A stretch of DNA of 64,000 nucleotides, from positions 2,418,001 through 2,482,000 of the forward strand of contig NZ_CP132719.1 in the NCBI RefSeq assembly GCF_030845995.1, read 5' to 3'. This DNA comes from Geothrix sp. 21YS21S-4. GTDB taxonomy: Bacteria; Acidobacteriota; Holophagae; Holophagales; Holophagaceae. This document shows positions 20,400 to 29,995 of this stretch, piece after piece; the first letter of the stretch is position 1, and each line of letters starts with the position of its first letter. The position numbers and the translations under genes are program-made. A model generated the notes under the pieces. That model saw nothing but the letters and a program-made list of their open reading frames with translations, was not told the DNA's origin and did not search any database.

Positions 20400-20571
20400 G
20401 CGCCTCCCGAAAGCGGAGGGAACGGCGCGGACCGGGATGGCGCCGCGTCCTTCCCCAGAAGGTCTTCCTTCCTATCGTCCCATGCGGCCCCCGAACTTGA
20501 GACCGGCCCCTCCCCATCCGGGATGCAATACTCGGAACGAACGCCCCTTCCCTGCCCTTTCGCGGAATCCC

Positions 20572-21705
20572 ATGCGCTTTCTCCATACGTCCGACTGGCA
20601 CCTCGGCAAGACCCTTTGCAATGCCAACCTTCTGGAGGACCAGGCCCACGCCCTCGACCAGGTGGCGGCGATGGTCAAGGAGGCCGGCGCCGAGGCCCTT
20701 GTCGTGGCGGGCGACCTCTACGACCGCGCGGTGCCGCCCAAGGACGCCGTGGCGCTGCTGGACGAATTCCTGGATCGGATCGTGCGCGGGCTGGGGGTGC
20801 CCGTCCTGATCATCGCGGGCAACCACGACAGCCCCGAGCGCCTGGGCTTCGCTTCGGGCTTCCTGGGCACCCAGGGGCTGCACGTGGCGGGGCCCCTCGA
20901 CGCCGACGCCGCCCCCGTGGTCATCGGGGGAACGGCCTTCCACCTTCTGCCCTACGCCGATCCGGCCATGGCGCGCCATGCGTTCCAGGCGGAGGGCGTG
21001 CGGACCCACCAGGATGTCCTCGCGGCCCAACTGGCTCGCGCCCGCGCCGTCCACCCCGCGGATCACCGCTTCGTGGCCGTGGCCCACGCCTTCGTCGCGG
21101 GGGGCGAGGGCTCCGATTCCGAGCTGGGCCTCGCCATCGGCGGCACTGGCGAGGTGGACGCCGGCCTGTTCAGGGAGTGCGACTACGCGGCCCTGGGCCA
21201 CCTCCACCGGCCCCAGCAGGCGGGCTTCGCCCACGTCCGCTACGCGGGCAGCCTCCTGAAATACAGCGCCTCCGAAGCCGGCCATGCGAAATCCGCCACC
21301 CTGGTGGAGCTGCCGGAGCGCGGCCCCGCCCGCACCGAGATCCTGCCCTTCAGCCCGCGCCGGGACCTCCGCCGGCTCCGGGGGCGGTTCGACGACCTTC
21401 TGCGCGGCCCTGAGGGGAACGCCGACGACTACCTGTTCCTGGAGCTGGAGGACACCGGTCCGGTCCTGGACGCCATGGCGCGCCTCCGCCGAATCTACCC
21501 CAACATCCTCGGCATCCAGCCCGCGCCGCGCCCCACCACGCCCACCGAAACGGCCCTTTCCGCCGCCGCGGATCGGGAGCTGGATCCCGCCCTGCTGTTC
21601 GACGCCTTCTTCCGGGGAGCCGCCGGGCGTCCCATGGACGAAGCCGAGCGCGAACTCTTCCGCGAAGTGGCGGGCCGCAACCTGTCGGGGGAGGCCCCCG
21701 AATGA
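20572..21705 (+). CDS. sbcD: Exonuclease SbcCD nuclease subunit SbcD
   Basis: Mn-dependent nuclease subunit (bacterial Mre11) that cleaves hairpins and blocked DNA ends. The 377-residue protein shows the phosphoesterase motifs HTSDWHLGK, GDLYDRA, GNHDSPER, VAVAHAF and GHLHRPQ. The start at 20572 is fixed by the family opening MRFLHTSDWHLG; the long upstream open frame is antisense to bactofilin. Its stop overlaps the sbcC start (ATGA), so the subunits are translationally coupled. Confidence 0.95.
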   Translation: MRFLHTSDWHLGKTLCNANLLEDQAHALDQVAAMVKEAGAEALVVAGDLYDRAVPPKDAVALLDEFLDRIVRGLGVPVLIIAGNHDSPERLGFASGFLGTQGLHVAGPLDADAAPVVIGGTAFHLLPYADPAMARHAFQAEGVRTHQDVLAAQLARARAVHPADHRFVAVAHAFVAGGEGSDSELGLAIGGTGEVDAGLFRECDYAALGHLHRPQQAGFAHVRYAGSLLKYSASEAGHAKSATLVELPERGPARTEILPFSPRRDLRRLRGRFDDLLRGPEGNADDYLFLELEDTGPVLDAMARLRRIYPNILGIQPAPRPTTPTETALSAAADRELDPALLFDAFFRGAAGRPMDEAERELFREVAGRNLSGEAPE

Positions 21706-24700
21706 AGCCCCTCAAGCTCACCCTGGAGGCCTTCGGCCCCTACGCCACCCGCCAGGAACTGGATTTCGCGGACCTCTGCGGGCAGGCCTTCTTCCTCATC
21801 CATGGCCCCACGGGCGCGGGCAAGACGAGCCTTCTGGACGGGATCAGCTACGCCCTCTACGGCGAGACCAGCGGCGGATTGCGGGAGACGCGCGACCTGC
21901 GCAGCCACTTCGCTCCCGCCGAGGTCGCCACCCGCGTGGTCTTCGAGTTCGCCCTGGGCGACCGCCGCTACCGCGTGGAGCGCGCCCCGGAACAGCAGGT
22001 CCCCAAGCAGAAGGGCGAGGGCACGAAGAAGCAGGCCTACGTCGCCCACCTGTGGGAGTTGAAGGCGGGCGAGGAAATGCCCCTCGCCACCGAGAAACCC
22101 ACGGCGGTGGACGCCCAGGTGGCGCAGCTCCTGGGCTTCAAGGCGAGCCAGTTCCGGCAGGTGGTCCTCCTCCCCCAGGGCCGCTTCCAGGAATTCATGC
22201 TGGCCGGGTCCGCCGAGCGCCAGGCCATTCTCCAGACCCTGTTCCAGACGGGCCGCTACGCCCGCATCACCGAGGCTCTGGCGGAGGAGGAGAAGACCCT
22301 CCGCGAGGCGCTGCGGACGGTCCAGGCGGAGAGCCGCCAGCTCCTGGCCCAGGCCGGCGTGGAGGCCGCCGCCGATCTCCCCGGCTTGCTGCGGACCGGC
22401 GCCGAGCGGGTGGAAATCCTGGAGGCCGAGCAGACGGAAGCCGGAACGGCCCTGGCGGCGGCGGACGCCGCCCTCGCCGAAGGCACCCGCGCCGCAGAAC
22501 GGCTGGCGGAGCAGGCCGCGGCCCGCTCCGAAACCGACCGCCTGCGCGGGCTCGCCCGGATCATGGACGCCCGCCGCGTCGAACTGGACCGCGCCCGCCG
22601 CTGCGGCGCCGTCCAACCCGCCCTGGCCCGCCTCGAAGAGAGCCTGGCCCGGGTGGAGGCGCTCCAGGCCGAAGAAGCCCGCCTGGCGGAGGCCTCCGAG
22701 GCCCGCGCCCAGGAGCTGGCCCGCGCCGAGGCCACCCTCGCGGAAGCCGAGCAGCACGAGGTGCGCCGGGAGGAACTGCGCCGCACCATCGAGCGCCTGC
22801 GCGACCTGGAGCCCAAGCTGGAGGCCCTGGAGCAGGCCCGCACGGAAGCCCGGGAAGCCGCCCTGGAGCGAACCCGGCTGGAGGACCTCGCCGGGTGGCA
22901 GAAGCGCCGCCTGGATACCTCGCGCCAGGAGCTGTCGCGCCAGCGCGGGCTGCTTCAGGACGTCCGGACGGAGGCTTCCCAGCTCCCGGGGCGGGAGGGG
23001 CTGCTGGTCCTCGTCCGCCAGCGCCGCTCCCAGCGGGAGGACTACGACCGCGCCGCGGAAGCCGTGGACCGCGCCACCGCCGCCCTGGAAACCGCCCGGG
23101 AGGCCCAGACCGCCGCCCAGCAGGCCCTCCAGGCCGCGCGGGAGCGGCACCGGGCGCTGGTGGCGCGCCGCCTCGCCGCCCAGGCTTCGCGCCTGGCGCG
23201 GGATCTCCAGCCGGGCCAGCCCTGTCCCGTGTGCGGCAGCTCCGCCCACCCCCATCCCGCCCTGACGGCGGCGGACCTGCCGGACGATCAGGAGGTCCGC
23301 GACTCCGAGGATCTGCTCGACGCGGCCGAGACCGCCGCCGCGCGCGCCCAGGACGCCTCCGCGTCCCGCCACGCCGCCCTGGCCACGGTCCAGTCCCGGC
23401 GGGCGGATCTGGCCCAGCGACTGGGAGAGCACGCCGAGACCGGGCTGGAGACCCTGGCCGCCATTGAGGCGCGACACCGGGAGGACCTGGACCGCAGCCG
23501 CACCGCCGAGGCGGGCCTGGCCCGGGCCGAGCAGCGGCTGGCCGACGCGGAGAGCGCCCGGAACCTGGCGGAGGTGCAGCTCTCCGAGACCAACCAGCGC
23601 CTGTCCGAACTCCTCGTGCAGGAAGCCGGCGCCAAGGCGCGGATGCAGTTCCTGGAGGACGCTGTCCTGCAGGAACTGCGGGTCCCCGGCGCCCTCTCCA
23701 CCAAGCGCCGCGAAGCGGAAGACGCGCTGGAGGCCTCGGAAGCCCAACTCCGCACGGCGCGTGAAGCGCGCGAACCCGCTCGGGCCGCGGCGTCCCAGGC
23801 CGCGGCGGATCTCAAGGCCCACGGCGCCCGCCGCGAAGCCGCCCAGACGGATTCCTGGAACGCGCAGGGCGCCTTCGACGAGGCCCTGGCCGCCGCCCAT
23901 TTCCACAGCCGGACCGATTTCGACCTCGCCCAGCGGAGCGCCGAGGTCATGGAGGAACTCGCCGCGAGCCTCGATGCGCACACCGGCGAACTGGCCGCCG
24001 CCGCCGACCGGCTGGCCCGCGCGGAAGCCCTCGCCGAGGGCCTGGCCGTGCCCGATCTTCCGGCGCTCCACGCCGCCAAGGACGGGGCCCAGGGGCGCTT
24101 CTCCGCCGCGGGCGAAGGCCTGGGCCGCGCCCAGTCCGAACAGGCCGCCCTCGTCCGGCTGGAGGAGGCGCTCACCCGGCTGGAGGTCCGGCGGGAGGCG
24201 CAGGAGGGCCGCCACCGCGCGACCGCCAGTCTAGCCAAGGTGGCGAAGGGCGAGGAGGGCGAGCGGGTGTCCTTCGAACGCTACGTCCAGGGCGCCATCC
24301 TGGACGAGGTGCTGGTCTCCGCCTCCGGCCGCCTGCTGCGGATGAGCAAGCAGCGCTACGCCCTGCGCCGCGCCGCCGCCAGCACCGACCTTCGCAAGGC
24401 CGGCGGGCTCCAGCTGGAGATCACCGACAGTCACACGGGCCGGGCCCGGGCGGTGAGTTCCCTCTCCGGCGGCGAGGGCTTCCAGGCCAGCCTCGCGTTG
24501 GCCCTGGGCCTGTCCGACGTGGTCCAGCGCCACGCGGGCGGCATCCGCCTCGACACGGTGTTCATCGACGAGGGCTTCGGCAGCCTGGATCCCGAGGCCC
24601 TGGACCTGGCGCTCCGCACGCTGGAGGATCTCAACCAGGGCGGGCGCCTCGTGGGGTTGATCAGCCACCTGGAGGAAGTGAAGGCCCGGATTTCCGCGCG

Positions 24701-24755
24701 GCTGGAGGTCGTCCCCGGCCCCGGCGGCAGCGTCGCCCGGTTCCGCATCGAGTAG
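21702..24755 (+). CDS. sbcC: Exonuclease SbcCD ATPase subunit SbcC
   Basis: Rad50-like SMC ATPase partner of SbcD. The 1017-residue protein has Walker A GPTGAGKTS near residue 37, a long Ala/Glu/Arg-rich coiled coil, the zinc hook CPVCGS at about residues 507-512, a second coiled coil, the ABC signature LSGGEGFQASLALALG near residue 920 and Walker B LDTVFIDEGFGSLD near residue 950. The hook cysteines would dimerise two coiled coils through zinc. Acts on stalled forks and palindromic DNA. Confidence 0.95.
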   Translation: MKPLKLTLEAFGPYATRQELDFADLCGQAFFLIHGPTGAGKTSLLDGISYALYGETSGGLRETRDLRSHFAPAEVATRVVFEFALGDRRYRVERAPEQQVPKQKGEGTKKQAYVAHLWELKAGEEMPLATEKPTAVDAQVAQLLGFKASQFRQVVLLPQGRFQEFMLAGSAERQAILQTLFQTGRYARITEALAEEEKTLREALRTVQAESRQLLAQAGVEAAADLPGLLRTGAERVEILEAEQTEAGTALAAADAALAEGTRAAERLAEQAAARSETDRLRGLARIMDARRVELDRARRCGAVQPALARLEESLARVEALQAEEARLAEASEARAQELARAEATLAEAEQHEVRREELRRTIERLRDLEPKLEALEQARTEAREAALERTRLEDLAGWQKRRLDTSRQELSRQRGLLQDVRTEASQLPGREGLLVLVRQRRSQREDYDRAAEAVDRATAALETAREAQTAAQQALQAARERHRALVARRLAAQASRLARDLQPGQPCPVCGSSAHPHPALTAADLPDDQEVRDSEDLLDAAETAAARAQDASASRHAALATVQSRRADLAQRLGEHAETGLETLAAIEARHREDLDRSRTAEAGLARAEQRLADAESARNLAEVQLSETNQRLSELLVQEAGAKARMQFLEDAVLQELRVPGALSTKRREAEDALEASEAQLRTAREAREPARAAASQAAADLKAHGARREAAQTDSWNAQGAFDEALAAAHFHSRTDFDLAQRSAEVMEELAASLDAHTGELAAAADRLARAEALAEGLAVPDLPALHAAKDGAQGRFSAAGEGLGRAQSEQAALVRLEEALTRLEVRREAQEGRHRATASLAKVAKGEEGERVSFERYVQGAILDEVLVSASGRLLRMSKQRYALRRAAASTDLRKAGGLQLEITDSHTGRARAVSSLSGGEGFQASLALALGLSDVVQRHAGGIRLDTVFIDEGFGSLDPEALDLALRTLEDLNQGGRLVGLISHLEEVKARISARLEVVPGPGGSVARFRIE

Positions 24756-24816
24756 GCCGCGAAGGACGATCATGCCTCGCATGGCGTGGTAGTCTGCGGA
24801 GACTCCCGGAGTCCCC

Positions 24817-27192
24817 ATGCTGCGCTCCGCCGCGCCCTTCCTCTGCGCTGCTGTCCTGGCCGCCCAGCCCACGCCCTACCAGAAGGCGCCGGCCGCGATC
24901 CGGGCCGTCCTGGACGCGCCGGGCACGCCGTCCTTCCTCGCCAGCCCCAAGGGCGACGCCTTCCTGCTGGTGGAACTGGCCCGCCATCCGTCCATCCGCG
25001 ACCTGGCCCAGCCCATGGCGCGCCTCGCCGGCCTCCGGTTCAATCCCCGCACGCGCGGGCCCCACGCCCCGCCCCGCCTGCGGAGCCTGGCCCTCCAGCC
25101 GATGGAAGGCGGCCCCGCGCGGAGCATTGCCCTTCCGCCCGACGTGGCCTTCGGAGCGCCGCGGTGGGCGCCGGACGGGACCCGCTTCATCCTGACCGGC
25201 GCCACCGCCGACGCCACGGAACTGTGGATCGGGGAGACCGCGACCGGCAAGCTCCGGCGGATCGATGGGCTGCGCCTGAACGCCGTGCTGGGCGACGCCA
25301 TCGACTGGCTGCCGGACGGGACGCTGCTGTGCAAGGCCGTCCCCGCCGCACAGGGCGCGCCGCCCCGGCCCCCCGAAGTTCCGGTGGGGCCGCGCATCCA
25401 GGAGAACGAGGGGAAGGCCGCGCCCGCCCCCACCTACCAGGACCTGCTCCAGAACGCCTACGACGAGGATCTGTTCGAGTTCCTGGGCCAGTCCCAGCTC
25501 GTCCGCGTGGATCCCGCCGCCGGCACGGTGAAACCCTTCGGCCGTTCCGGCCTGTACGGCGACGTGCGGCCGTCTCCCGACGGGAAGCTCACCCTTGTCG
25601 CGCGGCTGCGGCGGCCCTTCTCCTACCTGGTGCCCGCGTCGCAGTTCCCCGTGCGGGAGGAGGTCTGGAACGCGGCGGGCGAGCCGATCCACACCGTCGC
25701 CGACCTGCCGCTGGCGGAGGGCATTCCCCTGGAAGGCGTTCGCACCGGTCCGCGTCACATCCATTGGCGGCCCACGGAGCCGGCGACGCTGGCATGGGCG
25801 GAGGCCCTGGACGGAGGCGATCCCAAGCGGAAGGCTGAATTCCGCGATCACGTCCTGATGCAGGCCGCGCCCTTCGCCGCCGCGCCCGCGGAACTGATCC
25901 GCCTCAAGTCCCGGTTCACAAGCCTCGAATGGGGCGAGCGCGGGGACCTCGCGGTGGTGCGCGAGTACGAGCGGGACCGCCGGTGGACGCGCACTTGGCT
26001 CGCGGATCCGGCCGCGCCCGCAAGCGCCCGGCTGGCCTTCGACCTCAGCGCCCACGACCGCTACCGCGATCCGGGAACCTTCGTCCCCCGCCTCCTGCCC
26101 AACGGCCACTCGGCGTTGCGCCAGGACGGAAAGGCCCTCTTCCTCACCGGCACCGGCGCGACGCCCGACGGCGATCGGCCCTTCCTGGACCGCTTCGACC
26201 CCGCGAACCTGACGACCCGGCGGCTGTTCCGCAGCGGCGAAACCGTCTACGAATCAGCTGTCGCCCTCCTTCCCGCCGGCCGGTTCGTCACCCGCCGCGA
26301 AAGCCCGGTGGAGCCGCCGAATTACATCCTGCACGGGGCCGCAGAGAAGGCGCTGACGGCGTTCAAGGACCCGCTGCCCGACCTGCGGAAGATCCGGAAG
26401 CGGCTGGTGAAGTACAAGCGCCCCGACGGCGTCGACCTCAGCTTCACGCTCTACCTGCCGCCGGACTACAAGGAGGGCGAGCGCCGCCCGGCGGTGGTGT
26501 GGGCCTATCCGCTGGAGTTCACCGACGCGGGCACGGCGGGCCAGGTGAGCGGCTCGGCGAACCGCTTCACCACGCTCGGCGGAATCACCCACCTGTTCTT
26601 CCTGCTGTCGGGCTACGTGGTGCTGGACAGCGCCACCATGCCGGTGGTGGGCGATCCCAAGACCGTGAACGACACCTACCTCGACCAGGTGATCGCCAGC
26701 GCCAAGGCCGCCATCGACAAGGCGGACGAGCTGGGCGTCATCGATCCCAAGCGCGTGGGCGTCGGCGGCCACAGCTACGGCGCGTTCATGACGGCCAACC
26801 TGCTGGCCCATTCCACCCTGTTCCAGGCGGGGATCGCCCGCAGCGGCGCCTACAACCGCACCCTCACCCCCTTCGGGTTCCAGAGCGAGCGGCGGACGCT
26901 GTGGGAGGCGCCCGAGATGTACCTGAAAGTCTCGCCCTTCATGGCGGCCGACCACTTCCACGCGCCCATCCTGCTGATCCACGGCGAGGCCGACAACAAT
27001 TCCGGCACCTTCCCCCTGCAGAGCGAGCGCCTCTACGCCGCCCTCAAGGGCAACGGGCAGAAGGTCCGCTACGTCACCCTGCCCTTGGAATCCCACGGCT
27101 ACGCGGCCCGCGAATCCGTGGAGCACACGCTGTGGGAGATGCTCCGCTGGTTCGACGTCCACCTGGGGGCCGAGGCGCCCAAGCATCAGTAA
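24817..27192 (+). CDS. Secreted S9-family prolyl-oligopeptidase-like peptidase
   Basis: A 791-residue serine peptidase with a short signal peptide (MLRSAAPFLCAAVLAAQ), a beta-propeller-like region (about 30-520) and a C-terminal alpha/beta-hydrolase domain. The triad is visible as Ser653 (GGHSYGAF), Asp726 (GEADNNSGT) and His760 (ESHGYAARE). The SGTFPLQSER and SHGYAARESVEHTLWEM blocks recall the glutamyl-endopeptidase-like S9D branch; substrate preference is inferred. GGAGTCCCC precedes the ATG. The final TAA coincides with the end of the adjoining IS200-type element. Confidence 0.9.
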   Translation: MLRSAAPFLCAAVLAAQPTPYQKAPAAIRAVLDAPGTPSFLASPKGDAFLLVELARHPSIRDLAQPMARLAGLRFNPRTRGPHAPPRLRSLALQPMEGGPARSIALPPDVAFGAPRWAPDGTRFILTGATADATELWIGETATGKLRRIDGLRLNAVLGDAIDWLPDGTLLCKAVPAAQGAPPRPPEVPVGPRIQENEGKAAPAPTYQDLLQNAYDEDLFEFLGQSQLVRVDPAAGTVKPFGRSGLYGDVRPSPDGKLTLVARLRRPFSYLVPASQFPVREEVWNAAGEPIHTVADLPLAEGIPLEGVRTGPRHIHWRPTEPATLAWAEALDGGDPKRKAEFRDHVLMQAAPFAAAPAELIRLKSRFTSLEWGERGDLAVVREYERDRRWTRTWLADPAAPASARLAFDLSAHDRYRDPGTFVPRLLPNGHSALRQDGKALFLTGTGATPDGDRPFLDRFDPANLTTRRLFRSGETVYESAVALLPAGRFVTRRESPVEPPNYILHGAAEKALTAFKDPLPDLRKIRKRLVKYKRPDGVDLSFTLYLPPDYKEGERRPAVVWAYPLEFTDAGTAGQVSGSANRFTTLGGITHLFFLLSGYVVLDSATMPVVGDPKTVNDTYLDQVIASAKAAIDKADELGVIDPKRVGVGGHSYGAFMTANLLAHSTLFQAGIARSGAYNRTLTPFGFQSERRTLWEAPEMYLKVSPFMAADHFHAPILLIHGEADNNSGTFPLQSERLYAALKGNGQKVRYVTLPLESHGYAARESVEHTLWEMLRWFDVHLGAEAPKHQ

Positions 27193-27844
27193 ATATCCCC
27201 CGGCAGAGCCGGGGGCTTTATCAAGTGAGCCGCTCAAAGCGGCTAAGAGGGGTCGCTAACGCGGCCCCATTTCATCGGTGCCACCTCATGGTGGCCACCC
27301 CTACCAAGGCAACATCTGCTCCAAGCGCTGGTCCTCCCTTTCTTGTCGACGGATGTATTCCCGCACTGTTGCTTCGTCGCGCCCCACGGTCGATACGAAA
27401 TATCCTCGGGCCCAGAAATGCTGCCCAACAAAGTTCCGCTTCCTCTCTCCGTAGACTCGAGCCAGGTGAATGGCGCTCTTCCCCTTGATGAATCCGATCA
27501 CCTGCGATACCGAATACTTCGGTGGAATTGAAATCAGCATATGGACATGGTCACCCATCAGGTGCCCCTCAATGATTCGGCTTTCCTTCTGCTCTGCCAG
27601 CTTCTTCAGGACTTCTCCAAGGTGCGGCCTCAACTTCTCGTAGATCGTCTTCCTCCGACACTTCGGCACAAAGACCACGTGGTACTTACACTCCCATCTG
27701 GAGTGGCTTAGACTTTCTTCTGAGTCCATCTCAGTTCTCCTCATGTGTGCTTGGCGGCTCACATGAAGATTTCTGCGGTGGACTCCTGTATATGTCAAAC
27801 ATCTACTGCCTCCCCGGCACAGCCGGGGGCTTTCCTATGAGTTG
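27193..27844 (-). mobile_element. IS200-type insertion element (about 650 bp)
   Basis: One transposase gene flanked by near-identical hairpins: CCCCCGGC-AGA-GCCGGGGG (27197-27215) and CCCCGGC-ACA-GCCGGGG (27812-27828), each followed by CTTT. IS200/IS605 elements have subterminal hairpins rather than terminal inverted repeats. On the minus strand, GATATTTTAC lies just outside the transposase-upstream end (27853-27845) and a near copy ATATTTAC (27196-27189) lies at the other end, which suggests the boundaries. More small hairpins (27228-27244 and the following 60 bp) lie at the end next to the S9 peptidase. Confidence 0.75.
27301..27729 (-). CDS. tnpA: IS200-type Y1 (HUH) transposase TnpA
   Basis: Single-strand transposase with the HUH motif HVH in GDHVHMLISIPPKYS and the catalytic tyrosine in REYIRRQE. 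The beginning SRWECKYHVVFVPKCRRK and the KGKSAIHLAR block are typical of IS200. The product is about 142 residues from the ATG at 27729, a usual length; the frame extends 23 codons upstream into the element end, which is less likely coding. It appears intact, and no TnpB is present. Confidence 0.9.
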   Translation of the reverse strand: MDSEESLSHSRWECKYHVVFVPKCRRKTIYEKLRPHLGEVLKKLAEQKESRIIEGHLMGDHVHMLISIPPKYSVSQVIGFIKGKSAIHLARVYGERKRNFVGQHFWARGYFVSTVGRDEATVREYIRRQEREDQRLEQMLPW

Positions 27845-27976
27845 GTAAAATATCGGCAAACACCTATTCAGATTCACGTCGACCGTGGTTTCATGCGGGA
27901 CCGCGTGTCCGCGTTTTTTCTCTTTTCCCGAAAGCACTTTTCACGCCCCTGGGGCATTTTCTCGATGGAGTGGAAC

Positions 27977-28387
27977 ATGGCTTACATGGATTGGCGCACG
28001 ACCCTGGAAGTGGGGCACCCGAAGATCGACGCGGAGCACAAGTCCCTGGTGGAGACCTTGAACCGCCTGCACGCCGCGATGAAGCAGGGCAAGGGCAAGG
28101 ACGAGATCGAGCGGACGCTGCTCTTCATGAAGGACTACACGGTCGAGCACTTCAAGAACGAAGAGCGACTGATGATGACCTACCGCTATCCCGGCGCCAC
28201 GGTCCACTGCGCGGCCCACGCCGACCTGGTGAAGGAAGTGGGCACCTTCATCGCCAATTTCCAGAGCGGCAAGGTGCTGCTCACCTCCTCCGTCCTGAAC
28301 TTCCTGGAGGACTGGCTGATGAAGCACATCCAGGGCGAGGACATGGCCCTCGGCGCCTTCCTCAAGAGCAAGGGCGTCGTCGCCTGA
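27977..28387 (+). CDS. Bacteriohemerythrin
   Basis: Di-iron oxygen-binding protein for O2 sensing, storage or scavenging. The 136-residue four-helix product has all seven expected ligands: His21, His58, Glu62 (HFKNE), His77, His81 (HCAAH), His117 and Asp122 (HIQGED). The ATG at 27977 gives the canonical opening MAYMDWRTTLEVGHPKID and is preceded by GGAG; longer in-frame starts lie in the IS flank. The IS200-type element lies just upstream, so its native promoter region may have been altered. Confidence 0.92.
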   Translation: MAYMDWRTTLEVGHPKIDAEHKSLVETLNRLHAAMKQGKGKDEIERTLLFMKDYTVEHFKNEERLMMTYRYPGATVHCAAHADLVKEVGTFIANFQSGKVLLTSSVLNFLEDWLMKHIQGEDMALGAFLKSKGVVA

Positions 28388-28454
28388 TCAACTGCCGACC
28401 AGCGCCTGGCCAGTGGCGACGGGACATGGCTTCCGAATCTGTCATCCTGAAGCC

Positions 28455-29219
28455 ATGTCCCGCAGCGCCGCCATTCTCGGCTCCAGGTCGCAGACGCCCC
28501 GCGAGGAGCTGGCCAATTGCCTGACCCACGGGCTGGGCACGGCGCTCTCCATCGCCGGCCTCGTCCTGATGGTGACCTTCGCCGCCGTGGACGGCACGGC
28601 GCGGGACGTGGTGGGCGCCGCGATCTTCGGGTCCACGCTGATCCTGCTCTACCTGATGTCCACGCTGTACCACGCTTTCCGCGGGCCGCGCGTGAAGCTG
28701 GTCTTCAAGGTCTTCGACCACTCGGCGATCTTCCTGCTCATCGCGGGGACCTACACGCCCTTTTGCCTCTCGGCCCTCGGTCGCGTCAGCCCCGCCTGGG
28801 GCTGGACGGTCTTCGGGATCGTGTGGGGCCTGGCCGTTCTGGGAATCACCTTCAAGGGCGTGTTCTACGGCCGGATCGCGGATGCCGCCCTGCGCCCGCC
28901 GCCGGTGGACCACCTCCACGCGCCCGAAGGGCGGCCGGTGGATCCCGCCTTCATCAAGCGGATGGGCTGGATCTCCACGGTGATCTACCTGCTCATGGGG
29001 TGGATCATCATCATCGCCGCGGCGCCCCTGAGCCGTTCCATCTCCACCGCCGGCCTCGTCTGGCTGTTCGCTGGCGGGTTCTTCTACAGCGCGGGCGCCG
29101 CCGTCTACAGCCTGGAGAAACTGCCCTACCACCACGCCCTGTGGCACCTGTTCGTGGTCGCGGGCAGCGCGTGCCACGTGTTCGCCGTCCTGCTCCACGT
29201 CATCCCCAAGGGCGGCTGA
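28455..29219 (+). CDS. Hemolysin III / TrhA (PAQR-type) membrane protein
   Basis: A 254-residue protein with about seven membrane segments and PAQR-family motifs: EELANCLTHGLG near the N-terminus, STLYHAF in segment 3, FDHSAIFLLIAGTYTPF, and ALWHLFVVAGSACHVFAV near the C-terminus. The conserved Ser, Asp and His residues form a predicted metal site. Family members affect membrane homeostasis; the hemolysin name is historical. The ATG at 28455 is chosen because the family similarity starts shortly after it. Confidence 0.9.
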   Translation: MSRSAAILGSRSQTPREELANCLTHGLGTALSIAGLVLMVTFAAVDGTARDVVGAAIFGSTLILLYLMSTLYHAFRGPRVKLVFKVFDHSAIFLLIAGTYTPFCLSALGRVSPAWGWTVFGIVWGLAVLGITFKGVFYGRIADAALRPPPVDHLHAPEGRPVDPAFIKRMGWISTVIYLLMGWIIIIAAAPLSRSISTAGLVWLFAGGFFYSAGAAVYSLEKLPYHHALWHLFVVAGSACHVFAVLLHVIPKGG

Positions 29220-29228
29220 AGGCGCGTC

Positions 29229-29987
29229 CTATTTGCGCCGCGCCACCACCACCAGGTCGGACGAGGCGGGCGTCCAGGGATCGGCGGTCATGGAACCCAG
29301 GGTTTCGCGGAGTTCGAAGCCGGCGGCTTCCAGGAACGCCTCCACCTCCGCGCGGCGCCACCCGCGGAGCTTCACCTCTTCCGCGGAGATCAGCTCCAGC
29401 GGCGGCTCCGCGCCGGGCCGCCAGCGGAGGGTCGCGGGCGTGAACGTGATGTGGCCGTCCGCTCCGTGGGTCATCAGGCGGAGGAAGACCGTCTCGCCGT
29501 CCCCTTCGCCGGGCCGCACCATCACGGGAAAGGCGCGCTCGCCCCGGTCCAGGATGCGGTCGTAGTTGAGGAGCTGAAGCAGCAGGATCCCGCCGGGGAG
29601 AAGCCGCTCCGCCAGCCCTTCAAAGCAGCGGCGCACGTCCGCCTCCTCCGTCAGGTGCGGCAGGGTGTTGCCCAGGCAGATCGCGCCCCCGAAGGGCGGC
29701 TCCGCCAAGTCGCCGAGGGCCGTGAGGCTGCCGTGGAGGTAGCGGCCTGCGGGGTCCGCTTCCCGGGCCGCGGCCACCTGGGCGGGCGACGCGTCCAGGC
29801 CCGTGGGCTCGAAGCCCAGGGACGCCAGGAAGCGGGCGTGCTCGCCGCTGCCGCAGCCCAGATCCAGGATGCGGCGCGACGGCGCGGCCTCCAGCGCTCG
29901 GCGAAGGAGCGGCTCCTCGCGCTTCAGCCGCTCGGGCCACGCGATGAGCCCGCGGTAGGAAAGCCGCCCGTAGCGGTCCGGTTCCAC
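29229..29987 (-). CDS. SAM-dependent class I methyltransferase
   Basis: A 252-residue methyltransferase with SAM motif I ILDLGCGSGEHARFL, acidic motif TGLDASPAQV and post-motif GGAICLGNTLPHL, of the Methyltransf_25/11 type. The substrate is unknown. The best start is the GTG at 29987, 8 bp after the stop of the upstream membrane-protein gene, which implies cotranscription. The open frame continues upstream but only as a shadow of that gene. Confidence 0.82.
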   Translation of the reverse strand: MEPDRYGRLSYRGLIAWPERLKREEPLLRRALEAAPSRRILDLGCGSGEHARFLASLGFEPTGLDASPAQVAAAREADPAGRYLHGSLTALGDLAEPPFGGAICLGNTLPHLTEEADVRRCFEGLAERLLPGGILLLQLLNYDRILDRGERAFPVMVRPGEGDGETVFLRLMTHGADGHITFTPATLRWRPGAEPPLELISAEEVKLRGWRRAEVEAFLEAAGFELRETLGSMTADPWTPASSDLVVVARRK

Positions 29988-29995
29988 GGGAGCGC

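Noticed and set aside
20035..20571. N-terminal extension of sbcD over the bactofilin gene
   Set aside because: SbcD proteins start at MRFLHTSDWHLG; the extension is antisense to bactofilin.
27842..27976. 45-residue N-terminal extension of bacteriohemerythrin
   Set aside because: It begins in the flank of the IS200-type element and lacks similarity; the ATG at 27977 gives the standard length and start.
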